A stretch of DNA of 64,000 nt from JAWLCA01 sp050485905 (GCA_050485905.1 JBJHCH010000003.1:1-64000); one strand, 5' to 3'; shown: positions 24,125 to 35,306, counted from the stretch's first letter. The notes: generated by a model not told the origin, from the letters alone. Translations and numbers: made by a program.

Positions 24125-24871
24125 ATGCGGCTGACCTGCCCCGCCTGCGGCGCGGCCTATGACGTGCCCGACGACGCGATCCCTGCAACCGGGCGCGAGG
24201 TAGAATGTTCCGATTGCGGCGCCGTCTGGCAGGCCCGGCGCGCCATCGCAAGCAGGGCAGAACCGCCCGCAGATGACCGTTTCGCAATCGAACGCGCATT
24301 GGCACGCGCGGTCACCGCAGAACCGGCTCGGGACCGACCGCAGGCCCCGCCAACAACCCCGCCAGACGAAGACGACGAGGAGGAAGAGCCGCCGTTGCCC
24401 GGCTTTACCCCGGCACCGAAACGCCGACCGCTCGACGACTCCATTCTGAGGATTTTGCGCGAAGAGGCCGAGCGCGAAGCGCGGGCGCGTGCAGCAGAGC
24501 GCGCGCCGGTCGAGGTGCAGCCAGAGCTTGGCCTGTCCGAGGGCCAGCCCCCGCGCGCCCCGCAACCCGCACCTCCCCCTGCACCGACGCCGCCGCCAGA
24601 CCTGCCTAGCAAACCGTCACCGCAGCCCGCCCCGACACATCGACCCGCGCAAGAGGAAACCGCGCCTGATCGCAGCGGCTTCGGCACGGGCTTCCTGCTC
24701 GCCGTCGGCCTCGCCGCTGCGGCTCTCTATGCCTATGTCGCGGCCGAGGGGCTTTCGACCGAGTTCCCGGCGCTCACACAGGCGCTGGAAGCCTATGTCA
24801 CCTTCGTTGATGCGCTGAGGCTCTGGCTGGCCGAAACCGTTGCGAGGCTGCGCGAGATGGCGGGCGTCTGA
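24125..24871 (+). CDS. Zinc-ribbon (MJ0042-type) membrane protein
   Basis: This 248-aa protein has an N-terminal zinc ribbon, MRLTCPACGAAYDVPDDAIP then CSDCGAVW, where the four Cys bind zinc. A long acidic and Pro/Ala-rich disordered linker (about residues 45-180) follows, then one transmembrane helix (GFLLAVGLAAAALYAYVA) and a short helical tail. The family is widespread in alphaproteobacteria without a defined role. It is divergent from plsC over a 178-nt spacer. Confidence 0.8.
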   Translation: MRLTCPACGAAYDVPDDAIPATGREVECSDCGAVWQARRAIASRAEPPADDRFAIERALARAVTAEPARDRPQAPPTTPPDEDDEEEEPPLPGFTPAPKRRPLDDSILRILREEAEREARARAAERAPVEVQPELGLSEGQPPRAPQPAPPPAPTPPPDLPSKPSPQPAPTHRPAQEETAPDRSGFGTGFLLAVGLAAAALYAYVAAEGLSTEFPALTQALEAYVTFVDALRLWLAETVARLREMAGV

Positions 24872-24953
24872 ACCTACGGGCCGAAGCTGGAAATGCGCGG
24901 CGCAGGTGCCATACTCTGAGTCTTGAAGTTTCCCTCGCCGCAGGACCATCGCC

Positions 24954-25973
24954 ATGTCCCAGACCGTCCTTCTGACCGGCGCTTCGAGCTTTATCGCAAA
25001 GCATGTTGCGCTGAAACTGCTGCACGCGGGGATGACCGTCCGCGCCTCGGTTCGCAGCGCGGCGCGCGAGGGAGAGGTGATCGCCGCGTTGAGCCCGGAT
25101 GCCGCTGCGACCGTGGAGCGGCTGAGCTTCGTGCATCTGGACCTGACGCGCGACGATGGCTGGGCACAGGCCGCCGAAGGGGTAGATGCGCTGGTCCACA
25201 CCGCATCACCGTTTCCCATCGCGCAGCCAAAGAACGCCGACGACCTGATCCGCCCGGCGGTGGACGGCACGTTGCGGGCACTTCGGGCGGCACGGGATGC
25301 GGGTGTGGGCCGGGTTGTCCTGACTTCGTCCATCGCCGCTATCATGCGCTGCGATCTGCCCGCCGGGCGCGATCAGCACGACGAGACCGACTGGAGCCAG
25401 ACCGATCACCCTGCCGCCACCTTCTATGACCAGTCAAAGACGCTGGCCGAGCGCGCGGCCTGGGATTTCGTGCGCGACGAGGCGCCGGACATGGCGCTGA
25501 CCACGATCAATCCGGGCTTCGTGCTTGGTCCGCCGCTGGACGACGGCTTCGGCAGTTCGGTCGGCTTCGTGAAGCGCCTTCTGTCCGGCAAGGATCCGAT
25601 GCTTCCCCGGCTTGGCCTGCCCGTCGTGGACGTGCGCGACGTGGCCGAGATGCATTTGCGCGCCCTGCAGCGACCCAAGACTGCCGGCGGGCGCTATCCG
25701 GCCACGGCCGGCTCAATTTGGTTCGTCGAGATGTCGCGCCGGTTGAAGGCAGAATATCCTGCCCGCCGGATGGCCACGCGCGAGGCGCCGAAACTGCTGC
25801 TACGCGCAATCGCGCTGTTCGACCCCGAGGTGAAATCGATCCTGCCCGATCTCGGCCATCTCTATCGGGTATCGAACCGGCGTGCGGCGGAGGATATGGG
25901 TATGAGCTTCATTCCGCCCGAACAGGCACTTCTGGCGACCGCAGAGTACCTGGTCGCCCACAAGCTGGTCTGA
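24954..25973 (+). CDS. NAD(P)-dependent epimerase/reductase (extended SDR, DFR-like)
   Basis: This is an extended short-chain dehydrogenase of the dihydroflavonol-4-reductase/aldehyde reductase type (339 aa). TGASSFIAKHVALKLL is the Rossmann nucleotide-binding motif, VLTSSIAAI precedes the active site, and the catalytic YxxxK is YDQSK near residue 160. It probably reduces a small carbonyl compound; substrate unknown. It stands alone on the plus strand, convergent with the TIGR02302 gene 7 nt away. Confidence 0.83.
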   Translation: MSQTVLLTGASSFIAKHVALKLLHAGMTVRASVRSAAREGEVIAALSPDAAATVERLSFVHLDLTRDDGWAQAAEGVDALVHTASPFPIAQPKNADDLIRPAVDGTLRALRAARDAGVGRVVLTSSIAAIMRCDLPAGRDQHDETDWSQTDHPAATFYDQSKTLAERAAWDFVRDEAPDMALTTINPGFVLGPPLDDGFGSSVGFVKRLLSGKDPMLPRLGLPVVDVRDVAEMHLRALQRPKTAGGRYPATAGSIWFVEMSRRLKAEYPARRMATREAPKLLLRAIALFDPEVKSILPDLGHLYRVSNRRAAEDMGMSFIPPEQALLATAEYLVAHKLV

Positions 25974-25980
25974 AGCCGGT

Positions 25981-28488
25981 TCAGAACCTGTCGAGAAGGC
26001 GGCGCAGGTAGTCCAGTTCGACCTCTGGCCGCGCCTGGTCGCCCGAACGGCGGCGAAGCTCTTGTAGCAGTTCTTCCGCCCGGCGGTAGACGTCGCCGCC
26101 GTGAAGCATGTCGTCATCTGTCCCCAAGTGACCCCTCGCCCCGCTGTCACGACCCAGCGGGTCACGGAGCGCATCGGGTTCCGCCCTGCCAACCTGGTCG
26201 CCCTGCCCGCCACCCTGCTGCTGTTCCGCCAGCGCCTCGCCCAGGTCGCGCATGCCATCGCGGAGTGCTTCCATCGCCTCGGCCTGCCGGTCCAATGCCT
26301 CGGCGTTCTCTCCCTCGCGCAAGGCCCGCTCAGCCTCTTCCATCGACCGTTCGGCGCGCTCCAGTGCTTCGTTCGCGGCATCGCCCTGAGGGGTACCGCG
26401 GCCGGGCATCTGCCCGCGCTGCTGACCCAACTGGTCGCGCAAGGCCTGCTGGCGCTCCGACAGACCCGGGCCGGGGTCTCCGCCCTCGCCCTCATCATCG
26501 CCCTCACCCTGGCCTTGTCGGCCGCTACCAAACTGCTCCTGCAGGTCGCGGAAGGTGTCGTCGTTCAGCCCCTGCTGGCCACGCAGCGTCTCTGCCAGGC
26601 CGCGCATCGCATCCTGACCCGGGCCGCCTTCGCCGCCCTGACCCTCGGCGATCTGCATGTTTTCCATCATCTGGCGCAGCATTTCCAGAAGCTCGGCCGC
26701 TTCGTCCATGCGGCCTTCTTCCATCAGTTGCTGCAGGCGCTCCAGCATGTCTGCCAGCTGGTCGCCGGTGATCTCCATGCTGTCTTCGTTCAGGGATTGC
26801 TGGCGGTCGGGATCGCGCTGCGCCTCCTGCGCCAACTGGTTCATGTAGTCGCGCATGGCCTCGCGCAACTCCTGAACCAACTCGTCGATCTCGGACTGGT
26901 CGGCCCCGTTTCGCATCGCCTCGGACAGCCGGTCCTGTGCGCGCTGAAGCCGTTCGCGGGCGCTGTCCAGATCGCCCTGCTCGATCAGAAGCGCAATCTC
27001 CCACAGTTCCTCAGCCAGTTCGTCGCGCGCCTCGGCGCTCATCCCGTCGGCAATGGCCGAATCGAGCCGCCGCAGCACGACGCGCAGCATCAGAAAGGCG
27101 CGTTCGTCGCGGATGAAACCCTCGGGCAGATGGGTAACGGCGCGCAGGATCTGCGCCACCCGCGGCCCGCTCTCGCGCGACCACAGCAGGTCGCGGCGCA
27201 TCTCGGCCACCGATCCGGCCAGCGGGTCGAAGAAACGCTTCGCCGGCAGGACAACCGACTGGGTATCGCTTTCCCCAACCTGGCCTCGCGCGTCCTCGGC
27301 CGACAGGGTGATTGTCACCGGCAGGTTCGCCCAGGGGTGTTCCGACAGGTTCTCGATCAGGGTCTCGGTGAACTCGTCGCGCCGTCCGGTCATCGGCATC
27401 GGCAGGTCGAGCACCAGTGCCTCGCGCGGTTCGGGGTCGGGTTGCAGTCCATAGCGCCGGTCGACCGCATCGAGATCGAGCTCGATCAGCGCCTGCCCGC
27501 CAACCACCCCATAGTCGTCGCGCACACGAAAGGGCTGGCTCATCAGCCCGTCGGCTTCGCGCTGGATGGGGCCGGACATGACGATTCGTGGGGGTTCATC
27601 CCCGATCACAGCGATGTCCCATTGCCGGCCGCCCGGTCCGGTAATCGCCAGATAACCCGACTGCGCGATCTCGAAATCCGCCATCGGTTCGGTGGCTTCT
27701 TCGCCAGTGGCACCGCCGGACAGCGTCTCGTCCAGACCGAGGATACCGACCTCGCCATAAAGCCGCACCGTGACGATGCTGCCCTCGGGCACGGCGATTG
27801 CGGTCTCGCGAACCTCGTTCAGATAGATCGTGGGCTTGCCGGTATAGGCCGGGGGGCGTACCCAACCTTCCCAAGACGGGCGGGCGACCATTGCATCGGC
27901 GCCGCCGGGTAGCGTGATCTCGGCCACTTCGGTCAGGCGTGCGGGCGCGCCGAACCCCAGCGCCATCACCGCGGCCAGAAGGGCGGCGTAGCGCAGAGCA
28001 TAGGGGTCTTGAGACGAGAGTCTCAAGTTTGGCACGGCCGGCCGCGCCGCCGCTGCCCGCTCTGCCATGCGCAGAACATGGGCCTGCCAGACGAGTTTGG
28101 ACGCCGGATCGTCCGCCCCGATTGCCTGCGTGTCGGCCAGCGCGGTCAGCGGCCGGCCCGGCAGGGTGCGGTCCAGCCGGTCCAGCGCCTCTGCCCGGTC
28201 GGGCCAACGGAAGCGACGAAGGCCCCATGCCGTGGCGAGCAGGATCAAGACGACTGAGGTGGCCACTATCGCCGTGAACCACCGCGACGGCAGCACGTCC
28301 TGCACGCCGAAGGCCAGCGCCGCGATGCCGACGAACAGCAGGCTCCACGCCGGCCAGAAGGCGCGCGCGGCGCGCTCGGCCAGAAGACCCGCCCATGTCA
28401 GCCGCAACGGGCGGCGGAGCTTCGTTGCCGCCACCTCCAGCGCGCTGGGGCCGGGAGCATCGTTGGCTACAGGGGGATCTTGGCGCAT
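25981..28488 (-). CDS. TIGR02302/DUF4175 family membrane protein
   Basis: This large protein (835 aa) belongs to a family restricted mainly to alphaproteobacteria and without assigned function. Residues about 45-90 hold two transmembrane helices and a third lies near 185-205. The middle part is a beta-rich periplasmic-looking region (KPTIYLNEVRETAIAVPEGS). The C-terminal third is long, Gln/Glu/Met-rich and helical with repeated LQQLMEEGRMDEAAEL-like segments, suggesting a coiled coil. The start MRQDPPVAND is chosen because the frame upstream runs into the lysA end. It is the last gene of the argH-lysA operon, 31 nt after lysA. Confidence 0.82.
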   Translation of the reverse strand: MRQDPPVANDAPGPSALEVAATKLRRPLRLTWAGLLAERAARAFWPAWSLLFVGIAALAFGVQDVLPSRWFTAIVATSVVLILLATAWGLRRFRWPDRAEALDRLDRTLPGRPLTALADTQAIGADDPASKLVWQAHVLRMAERAAAARPAVPNLRLSSQDPYALRYAALLAAVMALGFGAPARLTEVAEITLPGGADAMVARPSWEGWVRPPAYTGKPTIYLNEVRETAIAVPEGSIVTVRLYGEVGILGLDETLSGGATGEEATEPMADFEIAQSGYLAITGPGGRQWDIAVIGDEPPRIVMSGPIQREADGLMSQPFRVRDDYGVVGGQALIELDLDAVDRRYGLQPDPEPREALVLDLPMPMTGRRDEFTETLIENLSEHPWANLPVTITLSAEDARGQVGESDTQSVVLPAKRFFDPLAGSVAEMRRDLLWSRESGPRVAQILRAVTHLPEGFIRDERAFLMLRVVLRRLDSAIADGMSAEARDELAEELWEIALLIEQGDLDSARERLQRAQDRLSEAMRNGADQSEIDELVQELREAMRDYMNQLAQEAQRDPDRQQSLNEDSMEITGDQLADMLERLQQLMEEGRMDEAAELLEMLRQMMENMQIAEGQGGEGGPGQDAMRGLAETLRGQQGLNDDTFRDLQEQFGSGRQGQGEGDDEGEGGDPGPGLSERQQALRDQLGQQRGQMPGRGTPQGDAANEALERAERSMEEAERALREGENAEALDRQAEAMEALRDGMRDLGEALAEQQQGGGQGDQVGRAEPDALRDPLGRDSGARGHLGTDDDMLHGGDVYRRAEELLQELRRRSGDQARPEVELDYLRRLLDRF

Positions 28489-28519
28489 GCTTCCTTTCAG
28501 GGTTGGACGCGACAGACGT

Positions 28520-29785
28520 CTACAACCACCCAGGCATGGTATCGCGGGCGAGCATTTCGTCAAACGTCGGGCGGGGGCGTATGACGGCGAATTGATCCCC
28601 GTTCACCAGAACCTCGGGCACCAGCGGGCGCGCGTTGTATTCAGACGCCATAACCGCGCCATAGGCCCCGGCCGAGCGGAACGCGACGAGATCGCCCGAT
28701 TGCAGCGGCGGAAGCGGTCGGGCGCGGGCGAAGGTGTCGCCGCTTTCGCAGACCGGCCCGACCACGTCATAACGCTGCAATTCCACCCCCGGCGCATGCT
28801 CGACCACCGGCACGATATCGTGATGCGCGCCGTACATCGCCGGGCGGATCAGGTCGTTCATCGCGGCGTCGAGGATCAGGAAATCCCGCCCCTCGCCCTG
28901 CTTGAGGTAGATGACCGACGCGACCAGCAACCCGGCATTGCCGGAAATCAGCCGGCCCGGCTCTATCTCGATCTCGCAGCCCAGATCGCCGACAGTGCGC
29001 TTGATGACCTCGCCATATTCCAGCGGCAGCGGCGGGGCGGTGTTGGCGCGCTCATAAGGGATGCCGAGACCCCCGCCGAGGTCTAGCCGGCTGATCGTGT
29101 GGCCGTCGGCGCGGAGCTGCAGGGTCAGGTCGGCCACCTTCAGGTACGCCTGCTCGAACGGGGTCAGATCGGTCAGCTGGCTGCCGATATGCACGTCGAT
29201 CCCCACGACATCGATGCCCGGCAGAGTGGCCGCCAGGGAATAGACCTCTCTCGCGCGGGCGATCGGGATGCCGAACTTGTCCTCCTTGCGCCCCGTCGCA
29301 ATCTTCTCGTGGGTGCGGGCATCCACGTCGGGGTTCACGCGCACCGTGATCGGGGCCGTAGCGCCGATCGACGACGCGACCTCAGACAGCGCCAGAAGCT
29401 CGGGCTCGGATTCGACGTTGAACTGGCGGATGCCACCCTCCAGCGCCAGCCGCATCTCGGCCTGCGTCTTGCCTATGCCGGAGAACACGATCTTCTCGCC
29501 CGGCACACCCGCGGCCTTCGCCCGCAGGTATTCACCGCCCGAGACCACATCCATCCCTGCGCCCAAATTTCCCAGCGTGCGCAACACGGCCAGATTGCCG
29601 TTCGACTTCACCGCAAAGCAGATCAGATGCGGCAGCGGCGCCAACGCTTCTTCGAACAGCCGGTAGTGGCGGGTCAGCGTGGCGGTGGAATAGACGTAGA
29701 AGGGCGTGCCGACCGTCGCCGCGATCTCGTGGATCGGCACGTCCTCGGCATGAAGCTGCCCGTCGCGATAGAGGAAATGGTCCAT
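28520..29785 (-). CDS. lysA: Diaminopimelate decarboxylase
   Basis: This PLP enzyme decarboxylates meso-diaminopimelate to L-lysine. Alanine-racemase-like TIM barrel: the PLP Lys is in CFAVKSNGN (about residue 60), LDLGGGLGIPY supplies the phosphate loop, and VCESGDTFAR near 340 is the active-site Cys motif. The length (421 aa) is normal. The start overlaps the DUF2834 stop by one base (TGATG), so translation is probably coupled. Confidence 0.95.
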   Translation of the reverse strand: MDHFLYRDGQLHAEDVPIHEIAATVGTPFYVYSTATLTRHYRLFEEALAPLPHLICFAVKSNGNLAVLRTLGNLGAGMDVVSGGEYLRAKAAGVPGEKIVFSGIGKTQAEMRLALEGGIRQFNVESEPELLALSEVASSIGATAPITVRVNPDVDARTHEKIATGRKEDKFGIPIARAREVYSLAATLPGIDVVGIDVHIGSQLTDLTPFEQAYLKVADLTLQLRADGHTISRLDLGGGLGIPYERANTAPPLPLEYGEVIKRTVGDLGCEIEIEPGRLISGNAGLLVASVIYLKQGEGRDFLILDAAMNDLIRPAMYGAHHDIVPVVEHAPGVELQRYDVVGPVCESGDTFARARPLPPLQSGDLVAFRSAGAYGAVMASEYNARPLVPEVLVNGDQFAVIRPRPTFDEMLARDTMPGWL

Positions 29786-30102
29786 CAGGTCACGGGCCGC
29801 GAGCGCAGGAACAGGTAGAGCGGCAGGCCGCAGGAGACGCCGATCCCAAAGGTGGCGGGAATGGCGATCAGCCCCAGCCACATCCGCCGGCTGACGGATT
29901 CAACGATCACGAAGACCGTCAGCGCCACCGCCGCGATCGTCAGATCCCAGGTCAGGCCGGATGTCGCAGCGTTGGCGTGCCAGGCGTCCACCATGGCCAT
30001 CAGATCCCAGGTGTTCTGGTTGAACCAGGTAATGAAGTAATACATCGGGTGGATCGCACCCCAGATCGCCAGAGCCAGATAGAGCCACCGCAGCGGCGTC
30101 AT
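29785..30102 (-). CDS. DUF2834 family membrane protein
   Basis: This is a 105-aa integral membrane protein with three predicted helices: LRWLYLALAIWGAIHPMYYF, TWDLTIAAVALTVFVIVE and LGLIAIPATFGIGVSCGLPL. It belongs to DUF2834, whose function is unknown. The start ATG overlaps the stop of the upstream lipoprotein gene by one base and its own stop overlaps lysA, so it sits inside a coupled argH-lysA operon. Confidence 0.8.
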   Translation of the reverse strand: MTPLRWLYLALAIWGAIHPMYYFITWFNQNTWDLMAMVDAWHANAATSGLTWDLTIAAVALTVFVIVESVSRRMWLGLIAIPATFGIGVSCGLPLYLFLRSRPVT

Positions 30103-30226
30103 CAGAGCCTGCCCGTCACGCCCATGCGCGCCTCGCCGCCGACCGTCACGCCGGATTGCGGTGGCTGCGGCGGGCCGTCGGCCCCGCATGCTGCCAGCGT
30201 CAGTGCAGTCAGAAGAATCAGCAGTC

Positions 30227-30230
<4 letters not shown>
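30102..30230 (-). CDS. lptM: Small LptM-like outer membrane lipoprotein
   Basis: This gene encodes only 42 aa. [16 protein letters not shown] is a lipoprotein signal peptide with lipobox LAAC, so the mature form is an acylated peptide of about 28 residues starting [10 protein letters not shown]. The CGxxGPPxPP start matches the LptM (YifL) family, which helps assemble the LptD/E translocon in E. coli. Position between argH and lysA is a common place for this family in alphaproteobacteria. It overlaps argH by 4 nt and the next gene by one. Confidence 0.78.
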
Positions 30231-31627
<1,397 letters not shown>

Positions 31628-31649
31628 GGTCTGGCCTTCTGGAGGGAAA

Positions 31650-32207
31650 ATGCGTCTGATCCGTCTCGCCGTCCTCTACACGGCCCTCGCGCTTGGTGCA
31701 AATGCCGCGGCCGCCGATACAGCGGCGCTGGAGGCGCTGCGCGAGGGCGACATGCGCAAGCTGAACTTCCACGCCGAGGCCAAACCGATCCCTGAAGTGA
31801 CGCTGCTGGACGCCGACGACGCGACCCACACGCTGACCGAATACCACGGTCGCCATGTCGTGCTGAACTTCTGGGCCACCTGGTGCGCGCCCTGCCGGCA
31901 CGAGATGCCCTCGCTCGACCGGCTGGAGGCGGAGTTCGGTGGCGACGGATTTGCCGTGGTCCCGGTGGCCACCGGGCGCAACTCTGTCGCCGGAATCAAC
32001 CGGTTCTTCGAGGAGGCGGAAATCGCGCATCTGCCGATCCTGCGCGACACGCGGCAGGAACTGGCGCGCGAGATGGGTGTTCTGGGCCTGCCGGTGACGG
32101 TGATCCTGGATCCCGAAGGCCGCGAAATCGCACGCCTGATCGGCGACGCGGAATGGGACAGCGCCCCGGCCAGGGCAATCATCGCGGCCCTTCTCGCCGG
32201 CGGTTGA
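31650..32207 (+). CDS. TlpA/ResA-like periplasmic thiol-disulfide oxidoreductase
   Basis: This is a thioredoxin-fold protein (185 aa) with a cleavable signal peptide (residues about 1-22, ending NAAAADT) or a membrane anchor. The redox motif [13 protein letters not shown] sits near residue 76, and the cis-Pro loop [12 protein letters not shown] near 152. TlpA-type proteins keep cytochrome c apoproteins or copper-site proteins reduced. The start ATG is preceded by GGAGGG. Argument for TlpA over DsbE is only the general layout. Confidence 0.87.
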   Translation: MRLIRLAVLYTALALGANAAAADTAALEALREGDMRKLNFHAEAKPIPEVTLLDADDATHTLTEYHGRHVVLNFWATWCAPCRHEMPSLDRLEAEFGGDGFAVVPVATGRNSVAGINRFFEEAEIAHLPILRDTRQELAREMGVLGLPVTVILDPEGREIARLIGDAEWDSAPARAIIAALLAGG

Positions 32208-32351
32208 CTGCCTGCAACACGGCCCGCCCGCTGCGCGCCCCTGTGACTTGGCGGCATTGCGCTTGACCGGGGCATTCCTTAGGTCATGCTGGGATCAAGG
32301 CCCGGCGCGAGAGCCACGCGCCGGCCACAACAAAGGGAAGAGGTATTCAGC

Positions 32352-33527
32352 ATGACCAATGTCGTTATCGTCTCGGCCGCGCGCACGGCCGTCGGCAGTT
32401 TCAGCGGCGCATTCGCCAACACGCCCGCCCATGACCTCGGCGCGGCCGTGCTGGAGGCGCTGGTCGCCCGCGCCGGCATCGACAAGGCAGAGGTGTCGGA
32501 AACCATCCTCGGCCAGGTGCTGACCGCCGGGCAGGGACAGAATCCCGCGCGGCAGGCCCATATCAACGCGGGCCTTCCTGTCGAATCCGCCGCATGGTCG
32601 ATCAACCAGGTCTGCGGCTCGGGTCTGCGCGCGGTGGCGCTGGCCGCCCAGCACATCCAGCTTGGCGACGCCGCCATCGTCGCCGCTGGCGGGCAAGAGA
32701 ACATGAGCCTTTCGCCCCACGTCGCGCACCTGCGCGCGGGCCACAAGATGGGCGACATGAAGTTCATCGACTCGATGATCAAGGATGGGCTTTGGGACGC
32801 GTTCAATGGCTACCACATGGGCCAGACGGCCGAGAACGTGGCCCAGCAGTGGCAGATCAGCCGCGACATGCAGGACCAGTTCGCGCTGGAGAGCCAGAAC
32901 AAGGCCGAGGCGGCGCAGAAGGCCGGCAAGTTCGCCGACGAGATCGTGGCCTTCACGGTCAAGACCCGCAAGGGCGACACGGTCGTCGATCAGGACGAAT
33001 ACATCCGCCACGGCGCGACGCTGGAAGGGATGCAGAAGCTGCGCCCGGCCTTTACGAAGGAAGGCTCGGTCACGGCCGCGAATGCCAGCGGCATCAACGA
33101 TGGCGCGGCCGGCGTGCTGCTGATGAGCGCGGAAGAGGCAGAGAAGCGCGGGCTCACGCCCCTTGCCCGCATCGCCTCCTACGCCACGGCGGGGCTCGAT
33201 CCGTCGATCATGGGCGTGGGACCGATCCACGCCAGCCGCAAGGCGCTGGAAAAGGCCGGCTGGAAGCCTGAGGATCTGGACCTGATCGAGGCCAACGAGG
33301 CCTTTGCTGCCCAGGCTTGCGCAGTGAACAAGGACATGGGCTGGGATACTTCCAAGGTGAACGTGAACGGCGGCGCCATCGCCATCGGCCACCCCATCGG
33401 AGCGTCGGGCGCGCGGATCCTGAATACGCTGCTTTTCGAGATGAAGCGGTCGGGCGCGAAGAAGGGCCTCGCAACGCTCTGCATCGGCGGTGGCATGGGC
33501 GTCGCCATGTGCCTCGAAGGCATGTAG
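32352..33527 (+). CDS. phaA: Acetyl-CoA acetyltransferase (beta-ketothiolase)
   Basis: This thiolase condenses two acetyl-CoA to acetoacetyl-CoA, the first step to poly-3-hydroxybutyrate and to the ethylmalonyl-CoA pathway. The acylated Cys is in [14 protein letters not shown] (about residue 88), and the C-terminal His and Cys are in [11 protein letters not shown] and CIGGGMG. The 391 aa length is standard. The start is chosen at [15 protein letters not shown]. It forms a pair with phaB 85 nt downstream. Confidence 0.95.
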   Translation: MTNVVIVSAARTAVGSFSGAFANTPAHDLGAAVLEALVARAGIDKAEVSETILGQVLTAGQGQNPARQAHINAGLPVESAAWSINQVCGSGLRAVALAAQHIQLGDAAIVAAGGQENMSLSPHVAHLRAGHKMGDMKFIDSMIKDGLWDAFNGYHMGQTAENVAQQWQISRDMQDQFALESQNKAEAAQKAGKFADEIVAFTVKTRKGDTVVDQDEYIRHGATLEGMQKLRPAFTKEGSVTAANASGINDGAAGVLLMSAEEAEKRGLTPLARIASYATAGLDPSIMGVGPIHASRKALEKAGWKPEDLDLIEANEAFAAQACAVNKDMGWDTSKVNVNGGAIAIGHPIGASGARILNTLLFEMKRSGAKKGLATLCIGGGMGVAMCLEGM

Positions 33528-33612
33528 TTGAAAGGCCGGGCGTAACTTTGTTGCGCCCGGACTGCCATTGGCCTAACAACATTGCCTGAGGATGACAGGG
33601 ACAGGAGGAGCT

Positions 33613-34335
33613 ATGTCACGGGTTGCATTGGTTACAGGGGGGTCGCGCGGCATCGGCGCGGCGATCTCCAAGGCACTGAAGGACGCGGGCTATACGGTGG
33701 CCGCCAACTACGCGGGCAATGACGAGGCCGCGGCAAAGTTCTCTGAAGAAACCGGCATCAAGACCTACAAGTGGAACGTCGCGGATTACGAGGCCTCGAA
33801 GGCTGGCATCGCGCAGGTCGAGGGCGATCTTGGCCCCATCGACATCGTCGTGGCGAACGCGGGCATCACCCGCGACGCGCCGTTCCACAAGATGACGCCG
33901 GAGCAATGGACCCAGGTCATCGACACCAACCTGACCGGCGTTTTCAACACCGTCCATCCGATCTGGCCGGGAATGCGCGAGCGCAAGTTCGGCCGGGTTG
34001 TCGTGATCTCATCGATCAACGGGCAGAAGGGCCAGTTCGCGCAGGTCAACTATGCCGCGACCAAAGCGGGCGACCTCGGCATTGTGAAAAGCCTGGCACA
34101 AGAGGGCGCGCGCGCCGGGATCACCGCAAATGCGGTGTGCCCAGGCTATATCGCCACCGAGATGGTGATGGCGGTGCCGGAAAAGGTGCGCGAGTCGATC
34201 ATCTCGCAGATCCCAGCCGGCCGTCTGGGCGAGCCAGAGGAGATCGCGCGCTGCGTGGCCTTCCTCGTTTCGGATGGCGCGGGTTTCGTCAACGGTTCCA
34301 CGATCAGCGCGAACGGGGCGCAGTTCTTCGTCTGA
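33613..34335 (+). CDS. phaB: Acetoacetyl-CoA reductase
   Basis: This NADPH-dependent SDR reduces acetoacetyl-CoA to (R)-3-hydroxybutyryl-CoA. It has the VTGGSRGIGAAI nucleotide motif, the NAG motif (VVANAGITRD), Ser in ISSINGQKGQ and the catalytic YAATK. The length is 240 aa. The ATG is preceded by ACAGGAGGAG. It follows phaA and is closed by a strong terminator. Confidence 0.95.
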   Translation: MSRVALVTGGSRGIGAAISKALKDAGYTVAANYAGNDEAAAKFSEETGIKTYKWNVADYEASKAGIAQVEGDLGPIDIVVANAGITRDAPFHKMTPEQWTQVIDTNLTGVFNTVHPIWPGMRERKFGRVVVISSINGQKGQFAQVNYAATKAGDLGIVKSLAQEGARAGITANAVCPGYIATEMVMAVPEKVRESIISQIPAGRLGEPEEIARCVAFLVSDGAGFVNGSTISANGAQFFV

Positions 34336-34355
34336 CGGCATCCACGCGAAAGCGC

Positions 34356-34385
34356 CGGCCGGTCCCTTGCGGGGCCGGCCGTTTT
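34356..34385 (+). terminator. Rho-independent terminator of phaA-phaB
   Basis: Eleven pairs between 34356-34366 and 34371-34381 around a TTGC loop, followed by TTTTCG. It lies 20 nt after the phaB stop. Confidence 0.8.
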
Positions 34386-34412
34386 CGTGGAATGGCGGCG
34401 CAGGAGAAAACC

Positions 34413-35306
34413 ATGTCCAGAACCCGCGCCACCGCCATCGGATTCGTCGCCGTCCTGCTCTGGGCGTCGCTGGCGCTACTCACCGTGGGCTCGGCCCCCG
34501 TGCCGCCGTTCCAATTGAACGCGCTCTGCTTTGCCATTGGCGGCGGGATCGGGTTGACATGGGTCTGGCGGTCAGGGGGCGCAGGGCGGCTGCGCGCGGT
34601 GTCCTGGCGGGTCTATGCCTTCGGCACGGCGGGGCTGTTCGGCTATCACGCGCTCTACTTCTCGGCCCTGCGGATGGCCCCGCCGGCTGAGGCCGGGCTG
34701 ATCGCCTATCTCTGGCCGTTGCTGATCGTGCTGTTTTCCGGTCTGCTGCCGGACGAACGGCTGGGCCTTGGCCATGTGATCGGTGCACTGATGGCCTTTG
34801 TGGGGGCTGCAATGATCGTATTGCGGGGCGCGAGCGGGTTCGACACCAGCGCCCTGCCCGGGCTTGGCCTCGCCTTCCTTTGTGCGCTGACCTGGGCGGG
34901 CTATTCTGTCCTGTCGCGGCGGCTGGGTGCGATCCCGACTGACAGCGTGGCGGTGTTCTGCCTAGCCTCAGCGGTGCTGTCGGCGGTCGCGCACCTGCTG
35001 TTCGAAACCACCGCATGGCCCACCGGAAGCATCGGCTGGGCCTCCGTCATCGCGCTTGGGTTGGGGCCGGTGGGACTCGCCTTCTACGTGTGGGACATCG
35101 GCGTGAAGCGCGGCGATATCCAGTTGCTAGGGGTAGCATCCTACGCCGCCCCGCTGCTGTCCACATTGCTTCTGATTGTGGCGGGAGTCGCCGCCGCGAC
35201 GCCAACACTGCTGCTCTCCGCCGGCCTCATCACCGGCGGCGCAGCGGTAGCGGCCCGCGCCAGCGGGTCGATCAGGCGTGCGATTCCACCTGCGACAAAC
35301 GCGTAA
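34413..35306 (+). CDS. EamA-family drug/metabolite transporter
   Basis: This is a ten-helix DMT superfamily permease (297 aa) with two EamA repeats, for example AIGFVAVLLWASLALLTVG opening the first and LGLAFLCALTWAGYSVLSRRL the second. LRMAPPAEAGLIAYLWPLLI is the typical helix-4 motif. The transported substrate, often an amino acid or metabolite exported from the cell, cannot be told. The last 35 nt overlap the 3' end of the convergent DUF465 gene. Confidence 0.88.
   Translation: MSRTRATAIGFVAVLLWASLALLTVGSAPVPPFQLNALCFAIGGGIGLTWVWRSGGAGRLRAVSWRVYAFGTAGLFGYHALYFSALRMAPPAEAGLIAYLWPLLIVLFSGLLPDERLGLGHVIGALMAFVGAAMIVLRGASGFDTSALPGLGLAFLCALTWAGYSVLSRRLGAIPTDSVAVFCLASAVLSAVAHLLFETTAWPTGSIGWASVIALGLGPVGLAFYVWDIGVKRGDIQLLGVASYAAPLLSTLLLIVAGVAAATPTLLLSAGLITGGAAVAARASGSIRRAIPPATNA

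Noticed and set aside
26101..27912. 603-codon antisense frame over the TIGR02302 gene
   Set aside because: No recognisable domain, and the minus-strand frame has operon context and membrane helices.
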